From Tubulanus polymorphus (taxonomy: Eukaryota; Nemertea; Palaeonemertea; Tubulaniformes; Tubulanidae): 64,000 bases of DNA. Both the position numbers and the translations under genes were made by a program. The notes under the pieces are model-generated. The model did no database searches, was not told where the DNA came from, and worked only from the letters and a program-made list of their open reading frames with translations. Shown piece after piece: positions 46,513 through 57,349 of this stretch (its first letter is position 1; every line of letters begins with the position of its first letter). The stretch is from contig NC_134032.1 of the NCBI RefSeq assembly GCF_964204645.1, forward strand, positions 6,877,175 through 6,941,174, given 5' to 3'.

Positions 46513-47401
46513 GGCCAGATAAACAAATACCTAGTTTCTCAAGAAAGTCAAATGCCGCCCGCGTCATTAAGAGTGCCCAATAAACATTGAAAAGTAAAAT
46601 GTGCCCTCATCGCCAAAGCATCTATCGTGTTTTTTTTATCACAAACGCCGCTCGTCTGCATCTGTAAATTGTAACACAGTCGTTTTTTTCCTACACGCTA
46701 TGCGTCTATCATGTCAACACGCCGAACTGGTCATTGAGTTGTTAAGTCGAGGAAAATGATTGTGGCCGGATGATCGCCTCCGTTTCGATGCCGTAATAAG
46801 ACGATATCGTTTAATCTCATAAGTTTAGCGTTAATAAGCATTTGCCATATCTTCTTGTAAGTATTTGTCTTTGAGGCACCGTCTTTGGCATTGGTCTGGA
46901 ATGGTGAGCGGAAATTAACGATTGAGAAACTTTGGAGAAATATTTGGTTGTTATCAGTAGAAGTCAAATAATACTATTAGTCTGCCTGCTGGTGCTGGTA
47001 AGTCATTAAATAGCCACCGGGCAGTTCTAAAATCTTGAAATCTGCTTTTTTAAATAAATATTACAGATAGGATAAGTTACAGTGGTTTATTTGTTCAATT
47101 CGTGGATTTGATGTCACATCGCATTTTAAGGATCTCGAGCCTCCACTTAACCGTGGGTTGTGATTCGAGTTGGTTCTTTAGGCTAAAAAATTGATACCTT
47201 GTTTCTCTGCTCCGCTGAGATTAAAACCTGGCCGTGCTGGCCGCCTATCTACCCTATACATATTTTTTTAATCGTGTTCAATTTTACCTTAACAGACCCG
47301 GCAGCTATAGAAATGAACTGTTTAATTATAAAATAGGCCAATGATATTTTCCAAAATGACCCGGCCCATGCGAAGAAACTAGGTATTGTTTGTGTTTAGC
47401 C
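46513..47401. mobile_element. PIF/Harbinger-like non-autonomous element 1 (889 bp)
   Basis: Inverted ends GGCCAGATAAACAAATACCT and (reverse) GGCTAAACACAAACAATACC, then CTAGTTTCT in both. Flanks TTA at 46,510-46,512 and 47,402-47,404 are the 3-bp TWA duplication of PIF/Harbinger elements. The interior left part matches, in inverted order, the element at 52,615-53,203. No transposase. A 78-residue frame on - (46,967-46,731) is unrecognised. Confidence 0.75.
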
Positions 47402-48446
47402 TTAGACTTTTTGTTAGAAATAAGAATAACACAAGTCAACTGAAAATTTCATTTTAATTCAATTTTGAACTTTATTTGACACGTGGACCTATTCAACATC
47501 GTACATTTTCATTAATACCTGGAACCATTTTCATAAGAATATTTTAGCGTTCTGTTGGTGCTGCCATCTGTAATTCAGTTTCGAAATTATGTTATCTTAT
47601 AATTCGCATATCTTCATGAAAAGCGCCGCGAGTACGTCATCATTATTTTGTTTTAATGTCATTTTTGTTTGCCATTTGGCGAGTATGACATGCACAAATC
47701 GCGCTTTTGGTTGATCGCATCTACCGTCGGTACCTCTTTCGTATGTGCCGCTCTCCCGGTACACACCGAGCAGAATGTTCGTATAGTGCTGTAAATAAGA
47801 CAATGATAGATAATGGAGAAACTTACATACAATTTTCGTCTATATTTAGTCAAATCTGCTGATCTGGGTATAGCTGTTAACGGTGCTGCGTTGACTTACG
47901 AAGTGAATTTTGAACATCGTTAGAAACTGATTGCACTGTTGGGAGTATCATGGCAACTCGCAAAAACCGACGATTTTCCGCTAGTACTCAGTCTATCGGA
48001 AATTCGTCGGAAAATCTTCGATAATCCATTTCGTCGGAAAATTATCGGTTAATAACCGCTAAAAATCCGTTACGTAACGAATTTCGGTTATATGTATGAA
48101 ATCCATTGATCCTGAGAGACAGCTTGATGATGAAATAAGGGATTCCCTGGACTTTTTTTTGCTTGGAGTAAGGGTACCAAACACGGTGGGGGATTCCCTT
48201 AGATATTTGGCTCGGATGTACTGGCATACCTGTACTGGGATACCCCTCCTTTCTAAAGGTTTGATTATTTCAAAAGTTAGGTTGGGTATGTGGGGCGAAA
48301 ACCACTTCAATGCGTAGCTAAGATGCTGGCCTATGAGCCATAAGCAGGATTTCCCCTGAATTTACGCCCTTATATATGAACTGAACTCTCGAATTTCTTG
48401 TTTTTACTATAGGATATAGAAGATTTTGGAATAGTGGTCTGAGCTC
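47402..48446. other. 5' region of CACTA 2 and unassigned DNA
   Basis: 47,545-47,612 (GTTGGTGCTGCCATCTGTAA) matches 36,975-37,040 of CACTA 1, so this is the shared 5' non-coding region. From 48,076 to 48,446 there is unassigned DNA with overlapping short frames on both strands (48,059-48,317) that I cannot identify. Confidence 0.5.
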
Positions 48447-49384
48447 GGTATGGAGAAATATAGACAATTTGAATTTGCCTCATATGCGCGATTAACTTAA
48501 GGAGCTTCCATATATATGCGCTTAATATGTCAAAGTCGAAACTTGGTGAAGCGCACAGCCAGTCTTAAGTTTTAATGAATAAATAGAGGCGAGTGCCCTT
48601 TCGGCAAACTTATATAGAATTCTACATTGTAAAAAATAGGTTTTGCGGGGGCACCTGTGACGTGTTCGACGTGGTCCGTGGCCAAAGAAAATCACCCAAA
48701 ATGTCGAAGATCTATTCGAGCGAAGATTCGCCGTGATCAAATACATGTATAGAAAAGGAATTCATTTTTGCGAAAAAAAACATGCTTTGGGAGTGTTGAT
48801 TGCAAATTGAAAGCCTTGTTTGTATTACGACAATAAATCTTCTGTATCGTCAGATATGTTCTACGAACGGCTTTAACAGTTTTATATGTTTTACACAAGA
48901 AATTTGAAGATTAAAAAAGAAAGAAATCATTTTTTGCGAAAAACAACGTGGGAGTTGAATGTTGATTACGTATTGAGAGCCTATGGTTTTATCGATTATA
49001 CGAAAATAAATTTTTCTGTAGTTTAAAAAATGTAAGATTTCTACATTAAATCTCATGGCTTCAATAGTTTTATATGTTTTACACTAAACATTTCTTCCTA
49101 AGTATTACAACGGGTTGCATGGGTGCGGAATTAACGGAACAACGGTATTTTAAATACGGTACGGATTATAGCGAATTTTACTCGTAACGGAAAAGGGGAA
49201 TATCGTTTGAAAAACGGGAGTAAAAAACACATAAAGATACGATATGTTAAAAAGCGCACGGCATTTTACTCCCAGGGATTGGCAAAATTTCAAGTTAATT
49301 ATTCAGTACTTGTGTGGAGCGGGACGGTCATTTTGTAACACGCGGACCGCGCGCGCGCGTTATTCTCCGGGACTCGACCCTTAG

Positions 49385-51156
49385 TTTTTTTTTTTCAGTT
49401 ATAAAGATGTTTATTCCGAATATTGATATACATTATAATATAAGTTCCAGTGCCAAGGTACAAGTACATTATAGGCAAAATGGTTAAGTTAAACATTTAC
49501 AAGTTACAAATTCGGCGTAAACCAGACATAAATTAAGAAATGTTACACGATGGTTTATATGAGATGGCTAACAGAGCAGGTACTGTACAGTGTAGGTGTC
49601 TAATGTTGGAATTGTTGGTAGTTACTAAGAATAAATTTTGAAACATTTTTTAGCATTTGAGTGTTAGTGCGAAGGTCGAAAAGGGAGATGTTGCCGTTAA
49701 GTAGGAAGTTTATCTTATTGGTTTCAGTGAGATTTGAGATGTGATCAGTTATTTTGTTGTCGAATGAGGAAAACAGCGCGTCGATTTTTGTTTTGTGACC
49801 AGGTGACTGGCATTTAAGCATAAAGTGTTTAGTGTTAGCTGGTTTGTTACACAAGTTGCATGTTGGATTACGGACATTAATAAAGTTGTGAACATGAAGT
49901 TGAGATTTTAAAAGGAGGTCGGCGCGTAATCGGTTAAGTGAAATTTCTTCATCTCGGTTTATGTCCTTAATCAAGTAGGTTGGAACAGCAGTCGAAACTT
50001 GATGTTTGATACGAGACTTGAATAGGGAAAGCGTAGTCAGCGAGCGAAGATTATTGTCGGTGTTGTTCCAGGTGTCCATGAGTAAAAAGGAGGGAGACGA
50101 ACGAATTTTCGCACTAGTGCCGGCTGGTATGGTAAAGGGTCGATGATTTCTGATGAAGCGAGGTCGAACCGATTTGTATGTATTAAAGATAGTAGAGACG
50201 TAAGTGGGAATATTTCCTGATGAGACTCGGTACATATATGTTTGAAGTCGTTCTTTCCTACGAGTATCGAGTGTTTTCCAGTTTAGACAAGAAAGGACTT
50301 TGCTAGAATTCGAGCCACGGATACACCCGGAAACGCAAAGAGCTGCTGAGTAGTGGACTCGGTCCAGTTTTGCGAGGGAGGCTTTACTTGCACTGTTGTA
50401 CAATATGTCTCCATAGTCGAAATGAGGGCTAATGAAGGACGAGTAAATATTATTGAGATGACGGGATGTAACAAACCGGGATAAGTGCTTCAGTGGATTT
50501 ATTAATTTTTGTACCTTATTTGCTAGAGACTCCACATGGTCATTAAACGAGAGATTCTCGTCAAAGATGAATCCTAAATGTTTGTGAGTTTTTTTGCTCG
50601 GAATGACTTCGTTTCCCAACTTCAGCGCGGCAAACTTTTTAGAGCCTTTCTTACTAAAAATCATATCGACGCTTTTCGAGGGTTTAAAGGATAGGCACCA
50701 TGTTTGCGACCACTCAAAGATCTTGTTTAGGTCCGATTGCAATATAGAGTTTCCAGCTGCGGGGTTTTCTGGGTCAATTGGGATATAAAGAGAGGTGTCG
50801 TCTGCATAAAGGAACGTTTTAGAAATGAGTTTATCTGGGAGATCATTAATGTAGAGTAGGAATAAAAGAGGCCAAGATCGAACCCTGGGGCACACCAGTG
50901 TTGATATAGCCATCCGGAGATACGTCCGAGCAAGTTGAGTCGACTTTAATGCATATCCGGCGGTTATCGAGGTAGCTTGAAATCAAAGACAGCGCATTTC
51001 CAGTAATACCGTAGGATTTTAGCTTGTGGATGAGGAGATAATGAGGAAGAGTGTCAAACGCAGCAGAAATGTCCAGGAAGACCGAGCGAGTATATTTGTT
51101 GCGATTAAAATTATCGAATAAGAAGGAGGTAATAGCCAAATGTTGGTCCGCTGTCT
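49385..51156 (-). mobile_element. 5'-truncated non-LTR retrotransposon (LINE) with 8-bp target duplication
   Basis: ACCCTTAG flanks both sides (49,377-49,384 and 51,157-51,164). The T-run at 49,385-49,395 is the poly(A) tail of a minus-strand insertion. Coding sequence enters in the fingers/palm of reverse transcriptase, so the 5' part (endonuclease) is missing. The target is unit U. The equivalent position in U copy 2 (23,620-23,640) is uninterrupted. Confidence 0.93.
49600..51139 (-). pseudogene. LINE reverse transcriptase, C-terminal two thirds
   Basis: 51,139-50,880 reads SVFLDISAAFDTLPHYLLIH, LKSYGITGNALSLISSYLDN and NTGVPQGSIL. The frame breaks at about 50,876-50,880 and continues as PLLFLLYINDLPDK, then FLYADDTSLYI with the catalytic YADD. 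The remainder (about 330 residues) includes KHLGFIFDENLSFNDHV, the thumb and a zinc-knuckle-like CNLCNKPANTKHFMLKCQ near the end, and stops at 49,600. The text fits a Jockey/CR1-L2-type non-LTR RT. One frameshift plus 5' truncation means it is dead on arrival. Confidence 0.9.
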
Positions 51157-51590
51157 ACCCTTAGTGATGCTGTGAAACCGGCGCGCTTGTTATTCTAAAA
51201 AAAATTCGACCCGTTGCTAAGGGACTGTGCTTTTTGTGGGATTCGAATCCAGTCTTCCAATCGGTTTCTACGGAGAAATACGAACTAAAAATGATATTTC
51301 GTGAATATTCTTTGTAAATATTCTGAAAATTACACAAAATCGTTTTGTTATCCTTCATTCACGTATTTAAACTACCCGCGCGACGCGGCCCGCAAGTTTC
51401 GACGAAAGTTTGTCCGTGACCGTCATTTTCGTCGCCGCGATTTAGCCAATGCCCATGTGTCCCGGATGTAAACTACACTTTTTGAGAAGGACGGTATGGA
51501 GAAATATAGAAAATTTGAATTTGCCTCATACGCGCGATTAACTTAAGGAGCTTCCAGCTCGCGCCTTCGGCGCTCGCTGTGCGCTTATGA

Positions 51591-52051
51591 AGACGATCCA
51601 TAGATGCATCTTCAAAAATCAGGCAAATGTAATGTAACGATGTTCAGTTCATACTCGGACCAATTGATAATTCACTTAAAAATAAATAAAGTACGTTTAC
51701 ATAGATCGATATGATAATCAAAGACAATAATCAAGATGATAATGATTATGGTCTATCATTTAGTTAGTCAACATTTACATATTCAGTCGAGCCGACAGAC
51801 CAGTTGAGTCGAACCTGTGAGTAGTGAAATACTATTCCAAGGTACTAATTAGGCCTTTATGAAAAAACAGTTTAGAGTCCCTATAACTTCCAATTAGATA
51901 GGCCTAATCTTTAGGATAAATACTAACCAATTCAGTGGTGTAGTAAGAAAAAGAGCCAGAATTAATGCATCCTAACACAAGTATGACTCTCAAGTATAAA
52001 AAATTAGGCCTCAACCGCTTTCCATTAGGCTTACGTTAGCTACACTGTCAT
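51591..52051. other. No gene recognised
   Basis: AT-rich with several TAGGCCTA-type motifs. Confidence 0.5.
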
Positions 52052-52291
52052 CACCAGGCACATAGGCCTATAAACTTTGGGTGAAAATACATAGTGTCAA
52101 CATCAGGAACATAGGCCTATAACTTTGGGTGAAAATATGTAGTGTCAACATCAGGAACATAGGCCTATAACTTTGGGTGAAAATACGTAGTGTCAACATC
52201 AGGAACATAGGCCTATAACTTTGGGTGAAAATACGTAGTGTCAACGACAGGGCCATAGGCCTATAAACTTTGGGTGAAAATTCGTAGTGTG
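52052..52291. repeat. Minisatellite, 47-48-bp unit, 5 copies
   Basis: Unit ACATAGGCCTATAACTTTGG followed by GTGAAAATACGTAGTGTCAA and CATCAGGA. The end copies are slightly diverged. Confidence 0.95.
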
Positions 52292-52614
52292 AACAATCTA
52301 TAATCGTACACTTAATGCAATTTCTATTCCAGAATTTGTACTTTATGAAATAGTTGAATCACTTGGAATATTTCTTCAGCATAGACTATGTTGGTATGTA
52401 ATACAATGAGATGGATTGGGTAAAAACAGGTTGACAGTGTATTGAGATATAGCAAAAAATAGAATAGGCCTAACACACTGTAAAAATGATATGAGTAACG
52501 AGAAATCTAACTTTTGAAGTTCAGAAATGCCTTGAAAAATTAAACATGTAGGCCTAATGCATACTAATATTGTCAACAATCAATGACAATATGATATAAT
52601 TCATATCGGCCTAA

Positions 52615-53203
52615 GGCCACGCAAAGAAATAGCCTAGTTTCTCATCAGATTATTTTCTGGAAAGTAACAAGGGCGGGCGAATTTTATTCTTATTGCTTAG
52701 AAAAAAAAGTTTAAACAAAAAGCTCAATCCGTGACAGAAGATACGCAGGAGGGATGCTTTTTTCCAATGCCACACCAATACCAGTAATGCAAGTAGAACA
52801 TATGCAAAACACTATATTTAGAATTTAGAAGCTCCCAAAACCTTTAACATCAAACCATATCGTCACATGTAATTGAAACTGAGATAATAATTTTCGCTAT
52901 TTTCACGCTTCTTCGAAATGGTGTAAGATGAAACGAACCCTGCCACTGTTGTCATCACTGTAAAATGTGGATTACCAGTACGTAGAGGATGAGCATATAA
53001 ACGCCCGCAGAAAAAACCATACACTGCCATACATTATACAGTTATGCTGGCGAGCGGGTTAATTTTTGTTTGAAAAAAAAAGACGATTGATGCTTTGCTG
53101 ATGCGGGTGTACATTTGGTTTTTTAGTTTTTATTAGGGACTTTCTTTATGACGCAGGTGGCATTTGACTTTCTTGAGAAACTAGGGCATTTCTTTGTGTG
53201 GCC
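52615..53203. mobile_element. PIF/Harbinger-like non-autonomous element 2 (589 bp)
   Basis: Ends GGCCACGCAAAGAAATAGCC and (reverse) GGCCACACAAAGAAATGCCC, followed in both by CTAGTTTCTC. TAA flanks at 52,612-52,614 and 53,204-53,206. Its right part is the inverted relative of 46,513-46,660. No transposase frame. Confidence 0.78.
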
Positions 53204-53536
53204 TAATATGAAGGATCAAGAATGAAGCTCTTTTGGATTAGAAAATTGATAATTGAATTGACCGACAACCAGTCTAGCCCCGATAATATAGTGCACATGC
53301 TCTCAAAAAATATTTAAGATTCAAAAATAAAATAAGAGTTATAAAAGTATATATACCGGCAATTACAAGAGCAATGTCAAAACTCATAGGCCTAGTTTTT
53401 ATTTTGAAACGCCAATATTGATGACGTTGTGCACATCGACTCATACAGAACCCCTCATATAACACTATACTAGGTATTGATGTAAACATAATTGTAGCAG
53501 TTTTTATACGGAGTCAAACGAAAATTACCTGTTGAT

Positions 53537-54400
53537 TTATAATTCGAAATTATATAGCTTAGAAGCATTGGTTGTAGTTATCTTTGCAACGTGGTCAATA
53601 TTGCACCCGTGCAGCTGCGCAATTGTTTGAGCAGGAAATAATATATGACCCGGATGATTGGAAGAAATATCGCGAGACACACTGCGTGGAACCAAATACG
53701 GGCTATCTGTCCATAGCAAAAGCCGATCCAATGGCAAAGACTTTGCAAAATCAGAGACATTAGGTACTGACTCTACGTGACCAGTGATACCAAAATAAGA
53801 ATTTGTGAAATGCTTTGAATAAACACGCGCCCAATGCAATCCACCAGTAAAACAATTAAAATGGATTGGCCATGTACTCGGTAGATTGTGCTTCAAAATC
53901 TCAAAGCATGCCGCAATGGATAACGATTGGTAACTTGGAATCGGTCGCTATGCGACATTGAGAAACCAAGACCCTACCTTGGGCTTCACGTGAAGCCTGG
54001 GGAGGCACTCTACTCGAGAAATCCATCCCACACTCACCCACTGCAACAACACTACGGTGTTGGAGCATCTCCGAAACCTGCTTCAAATTCAATTGAGTCG
54101 CTGAAGAAAGGGTAGCCCGTTTAGGGTGCAAACCCACCGCACTGAAAATACGAACGGTACAGGAGATACCGGTTCTACAATGTTATTGAAATTAGTAATG
54201 ACCGCCTTTAACTGGGGCGGTACCAGAGAAGGGGTCAATGATAGACCCGAAGTTGGAAAAAGTTTGTCTAAATGACAGTGACTTTCAATAATCGATGATT
54301 TAAAGTGTAAATGCTTAAATCTAGAGCACTTTACCTTACACTTTCCATGCGCTGACTTTACTGACTCGCAGATGCCCTTCGGAACTCGGAAAATATCCAT
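53537..54400 (-). pseudogene. TatD-type metal-dependent deoxyribonuclease, intronless, two frameshifts
   Basis: Three overlapping frames make one TatD-family protein of about 285 residues. 54,400-54,147 reads IIESHCHLDKLF, the H-x-H metal ligands. 54,137-53,905 reads VGLHPKRATLSS, VVAVGECGMDF (metal-bridging Glu) and LPIVIHC (His). 53,910-53,537 reads ILKHNLPSTWPIHFNCFTGG, YFGITGHVE and RLLLWTDSPYLVPR (the Asp of TDSPYL). Two family residues differ: the usual HCFTG has Asn for His, and the usual ETD has Trp for Glu. Shifts lie near 54,147 (a TTTT run) and 53,907-53,912. TatD proteins are exonucleases linked to DNA repair and DNA fragmentation, and a metazoan TATDN2-like origin is plausible. 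It may be a decayed gene or retrocopy, or a real gene with assembly errors. Confidence 0.75.
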
Positions 54401-54765
54401 TCGGCCTCTTTAAATCTTCCAATTAAATCTGGAAATTCAAAATAATCAAAAGAAGATGGCGGGAAGTGGTAATGGCTTAATGCAACTCCTCAAAACCACT
54501 ATATTGAATTGAATTGGACAACCACAATTAGGGTCGAATCCCAACGCGAGTAACAATTTTATTGGACATGTATCGAGTTGGGTTACGCTATGCAATGATT
54601 TTAAGGTAACTAGAAGATAAATCACATTCTTAACTGAGTGGAAATAATTAGTCTCTTAACATGAGAAAGGAAAAGCAAGAACCTTTTTTAAAAAGCTTTG
54701 GACAATCTTCTCACTGACCAATCCAGGCTCGTATATTATAATGATGGCCCCAGGCCTGTGTTGGA
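54401..54765. other. No gene recognised
   Basis: AT-rich flank of the TatD-like gene. Confidence 0.5.
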
Positions 54766-55187
54766 AATTACGAAGATGGCAGCGTTAGTTTTGAAGTTTT
54801 TACAATTTCGAAGGCAATTATTATAGGCGCCTATATCAAATTATAAATCATTTTCTATAAAGGCCTTCTTTAAAAGGCCTAAACCGTCACAGACTAAGCT
54901 TCAAAGTGACTTACCAATAGTTATTTTTCGTTGCTGCCACATCATTCTCTCTGTGGGAGCCACGTAGACCTATGAAAATTATTGAAAGTGATGGTCCTGC
55001 TTATAAAATGACAACTCAACCATACACGACAAAAGTTGGAGGTCAACAAAAACTAACAAAGACTGGATTCGCCTCACTGTCGAATGAATCGCGGTTAGAT
55101 TTTATGTTGCAAATCACGCGTTTGGGCCATTCTTCTCAATTTCTCCCAGGAAACCTATTAATTGTGTATGTGTGTGTGTGAATAAAA
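54766..55187 (+). CDS. Possible short spliced gene of unknown function
   Basis: ATGGCAGCGTTAGTTTTGAA at 54,776 opens MAALVLKFLQFRRQLL, which resembles a short N-terminal exon. After an AT-rich gap, an acceptor-like CAATAG at about 54,917 leads into FVAATSFSLWEPRRPMKIIE and a further 60 residues, ending at a TGA at 55,179-55,181 that overlaps AATAAA. I do not recognise the protein. No donor site is convincing, so the join is only a suggestion. The ATG-started part is 54,972-55,181. Confidence 0.25.
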
Positions 55188-56756
55188 AAATGAATCTTTC
55201 GAACTTTCGAATTTGAAAAACGCCAAACACGATTAACTTCATTTTATCAAAATTAAAATTTATTATCATAAAATCACACAAGTAGCTGTGACGAGGCAGT
55301 CAAATATATATTGAATGCAAAGTCATTTTAAGAAGACACTTTCTAGAATCCACATATACGCGTTTATCAAAGGGACGTCCTCCGAGATTTCAGAATGTAT
55401 TTATTTCGTGAAATTTCGACCAAGATTGGGTCGTTGAATAGTTTAACAATGAACCGCGTCGATCGAACGAGTTCAAAATAGCTGAAATTCCCTTAGCAAC
55501 GGGAGCGAATTCATGATAAACAAACCACGCGCCGGGGCCCGGTTCAGCCATCGCAGGCTCGAATCCCGGAGAATTACGCTCTCGCGCGCGCGTGCGACAG
55601 TCAACCCCAGCCGCAGCGCTGGAATATGTAATCATTTATCAAATCTAATGACCCTAAAACTGCGATGAGTCGCGATGCCGTACGATTTGCTTAAAATTTC
55701 ACGGCAGCTCGGCGGCCGGCGGATGGATCGGCACGGTCTCGCTCCGAGGAGCAGCGACATCGCTGTCGGCAAAAACATTAGTCTCCGCCCCCTTCTTTCA
55801 CCAAATAAGGAATTCGGTACCGCTGGCCACGTGCACTATTAATTTTGAGCCGTAGATTCCCGGTACTCGACATTCCCCGAGAATTAGAAACAAATAAATA
55901 TTTTTCGCGAGAGAAATCAATTTTTGTATTTGACATTTCAATTTTACTGCTGATAATTTATTCGATTTTTTTTCTGGCAGAAAAAAATTATGCGATTGAT
56001 GCGTTTCAACGTGTCATTCATTTTTTCTCGTCTTCCTTTACTTTTCAAATGGAGCTCATTTCTAAATTAACACCAGGTCAAATTCTTCAATATTGCAAAC
56101 CGTCTCAGTTTCACCATAATGTCGGTTTTTACATTTCGGGTTTTACAAAGTGGTTTAAACCATTAAAAAATTCCTGATACAATCTAAATCGAAATAGTAA
56201 TCTTTTTAGCAGTGGTAAACCGACCTGCCCCGGGTAGCGAAAGACCAGTTTATATTTAGTTAAGAAATGGGTCAAGTTTTTTTCATAGAAAATTGAATTT
56301 CATTTGATCTACAGATCAAATGAACAGGTTCGTCATAATTTTCCTAATCAAAATATACGCCAAAATTTTCAATATCCAGAAATTAATCGAACCTTAAAGT
56401 TGAAGTTTCATCTTCTTTCTCCCACCACTTATGGCATTAGTTTTCATTTTTCCAAGCTTAACAATAAGAATTGATTTAATTTCTTCAATAATTTAATGCT
56501 CGGGGCCCAAATCTACAGAACAATTTCAATATCGAAATAAAATTCATAGTCTTCAAGAGTTTCTTTCCAGTTTCATTGACAAAAATTAATTATATCGGTG
56601 TTCCTTTAGTCAGTGACACTATTTTGAGTGTTTTTGTTACACTCCATACGTGAACGAGGTTGTTTTCGAATCGTTATGATTTCTTAATCTTAGTATGAAA
56701 AATTAAATCAAGCTGCAGTGACGAAGCGTCCGTCACTTAGATTTCATCTATTACAT
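55188..56756. other. No gene supported
   Basis: 55,530-55,580 contains GGCTCGAATCCCGG, B-box-like, in a GC-rich patch with no complete tRNA. 55,690-55,770 is GC-rich. A hydrophobic frame at 55,845-56,177 starts at TTG and has no recognisable features. Confidence 0.4.
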
Positions 56757-56810
<54 letters not shown>

Positions 56811-56811
56811 C
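56757..56811. repeat. (AAT)n microsatellite
   Basis: About 18 AAT units. Confidence 0.98.
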
Positions 56812-57083
56812 AACAGAATTACAATAGGGTTTCTACAATACAGCAGGAACCCTAAATATCAGACTAGAGGGGAAACATTTACCTATGGAGCAGTTTTCAC
56901 TGTTGTTAATCAAAATCTACCAATTATTGCAAGATTAAACTTATTGAAATATATAAAATCGTCTTAATTGTCAAAATTACTAGGACAAAATCAAAATCTA
57001 TTAATTATTGTTATATAAAACTAGAAGAAACATTAACATACCTTCTTACTAGGACAAAATCGAAATCTTATCAATTACATTCT

Positions 57084-57140
57084 ACGCCAGCAGGGATTCG
57101 AACCTGATGGCATTGAGATTGCCACGGCACGGAACCCTGC
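57084..57140 (-). mobile_element. tRNA-derived SINE head, minus strand
   Basis: Reverse complement reads GGGTTCCGTGCCGTGGCAAT and GCCATCAGGTTCGAATCCCT, the same head as at 26,353. Confidence 0.65.
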
Positions 57141-57349
57141 CACACTAGACTGAGTGGGCAGAGTGCGCAGTTTAGATGATGTCATTATTAGCCAATCAGA
57201 TATTCCGTTTTATTTTAGTGCAGGTTTTTTCTCCATTATAGTTCTTCCTTGAAATTTCCCTTAGCGATTATACAGCAAGCAATCTGATAAGTGCCGCAAG
57301 TTTTCGTGCGGCAAAGCTGTGTGTGTGTACCTGTGCATCCGGTCTACTA

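Larger units (their letters stand above)
37815..48075 (-). mobile_element. CACTA/EnSpm transposon 2, same family and orientation, right terminus missing
   Basis: Left end CACTATTGGCC at 37,815, followed by the same GTCGGTAAATGAGCGGTT subterminal motif as CACTA 1. The right subterminal cluster is at 47,958-48,075 (ACCGACGATTTTCCGC, GTCGGAAAAT, TAACCGCTAAAAATCCG), but GGCCAATAGTG is not found. GGAATAGTGG at about 48,428 is the nearest resemblance. It carries homologous transposase (41,154-46,160) and second (38,822-40,032) genes and a Harbinger-like MITE. Confidence 0.82.
48447..51590 (+). repeat. Long repeat unit U: tail of copy 2, then copy 3 carrying a LINE
   Basis: 48,447 GGTATGGAGAAATATAGA resumes exactly where copy 2 stops at 23,831. 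From 48,523 (AATATGTCAAAGTCGAAACT) copy 3 runs to about 51,590, with the LINE at 49,385-51,156 inside. Without the LINE it is about 1.3 kb. After 51,568 it ends in GCTCGCTGTGCGCTT, partly inverted relative to AAGCGCACAGC near 48,551. Confidence 0.85.

Noticed and set aside
48059-48317. Overlapping frames of 73-83 residues on both strands as a polymerase remnant
   Set aside because: No RT, endonuclease or other domain motif could be identified in either frame.
55845-56177. 110-residue hydrophobic frame on +
   Set aside because: TTG start, AT-rich composition, no splice support and no motif.
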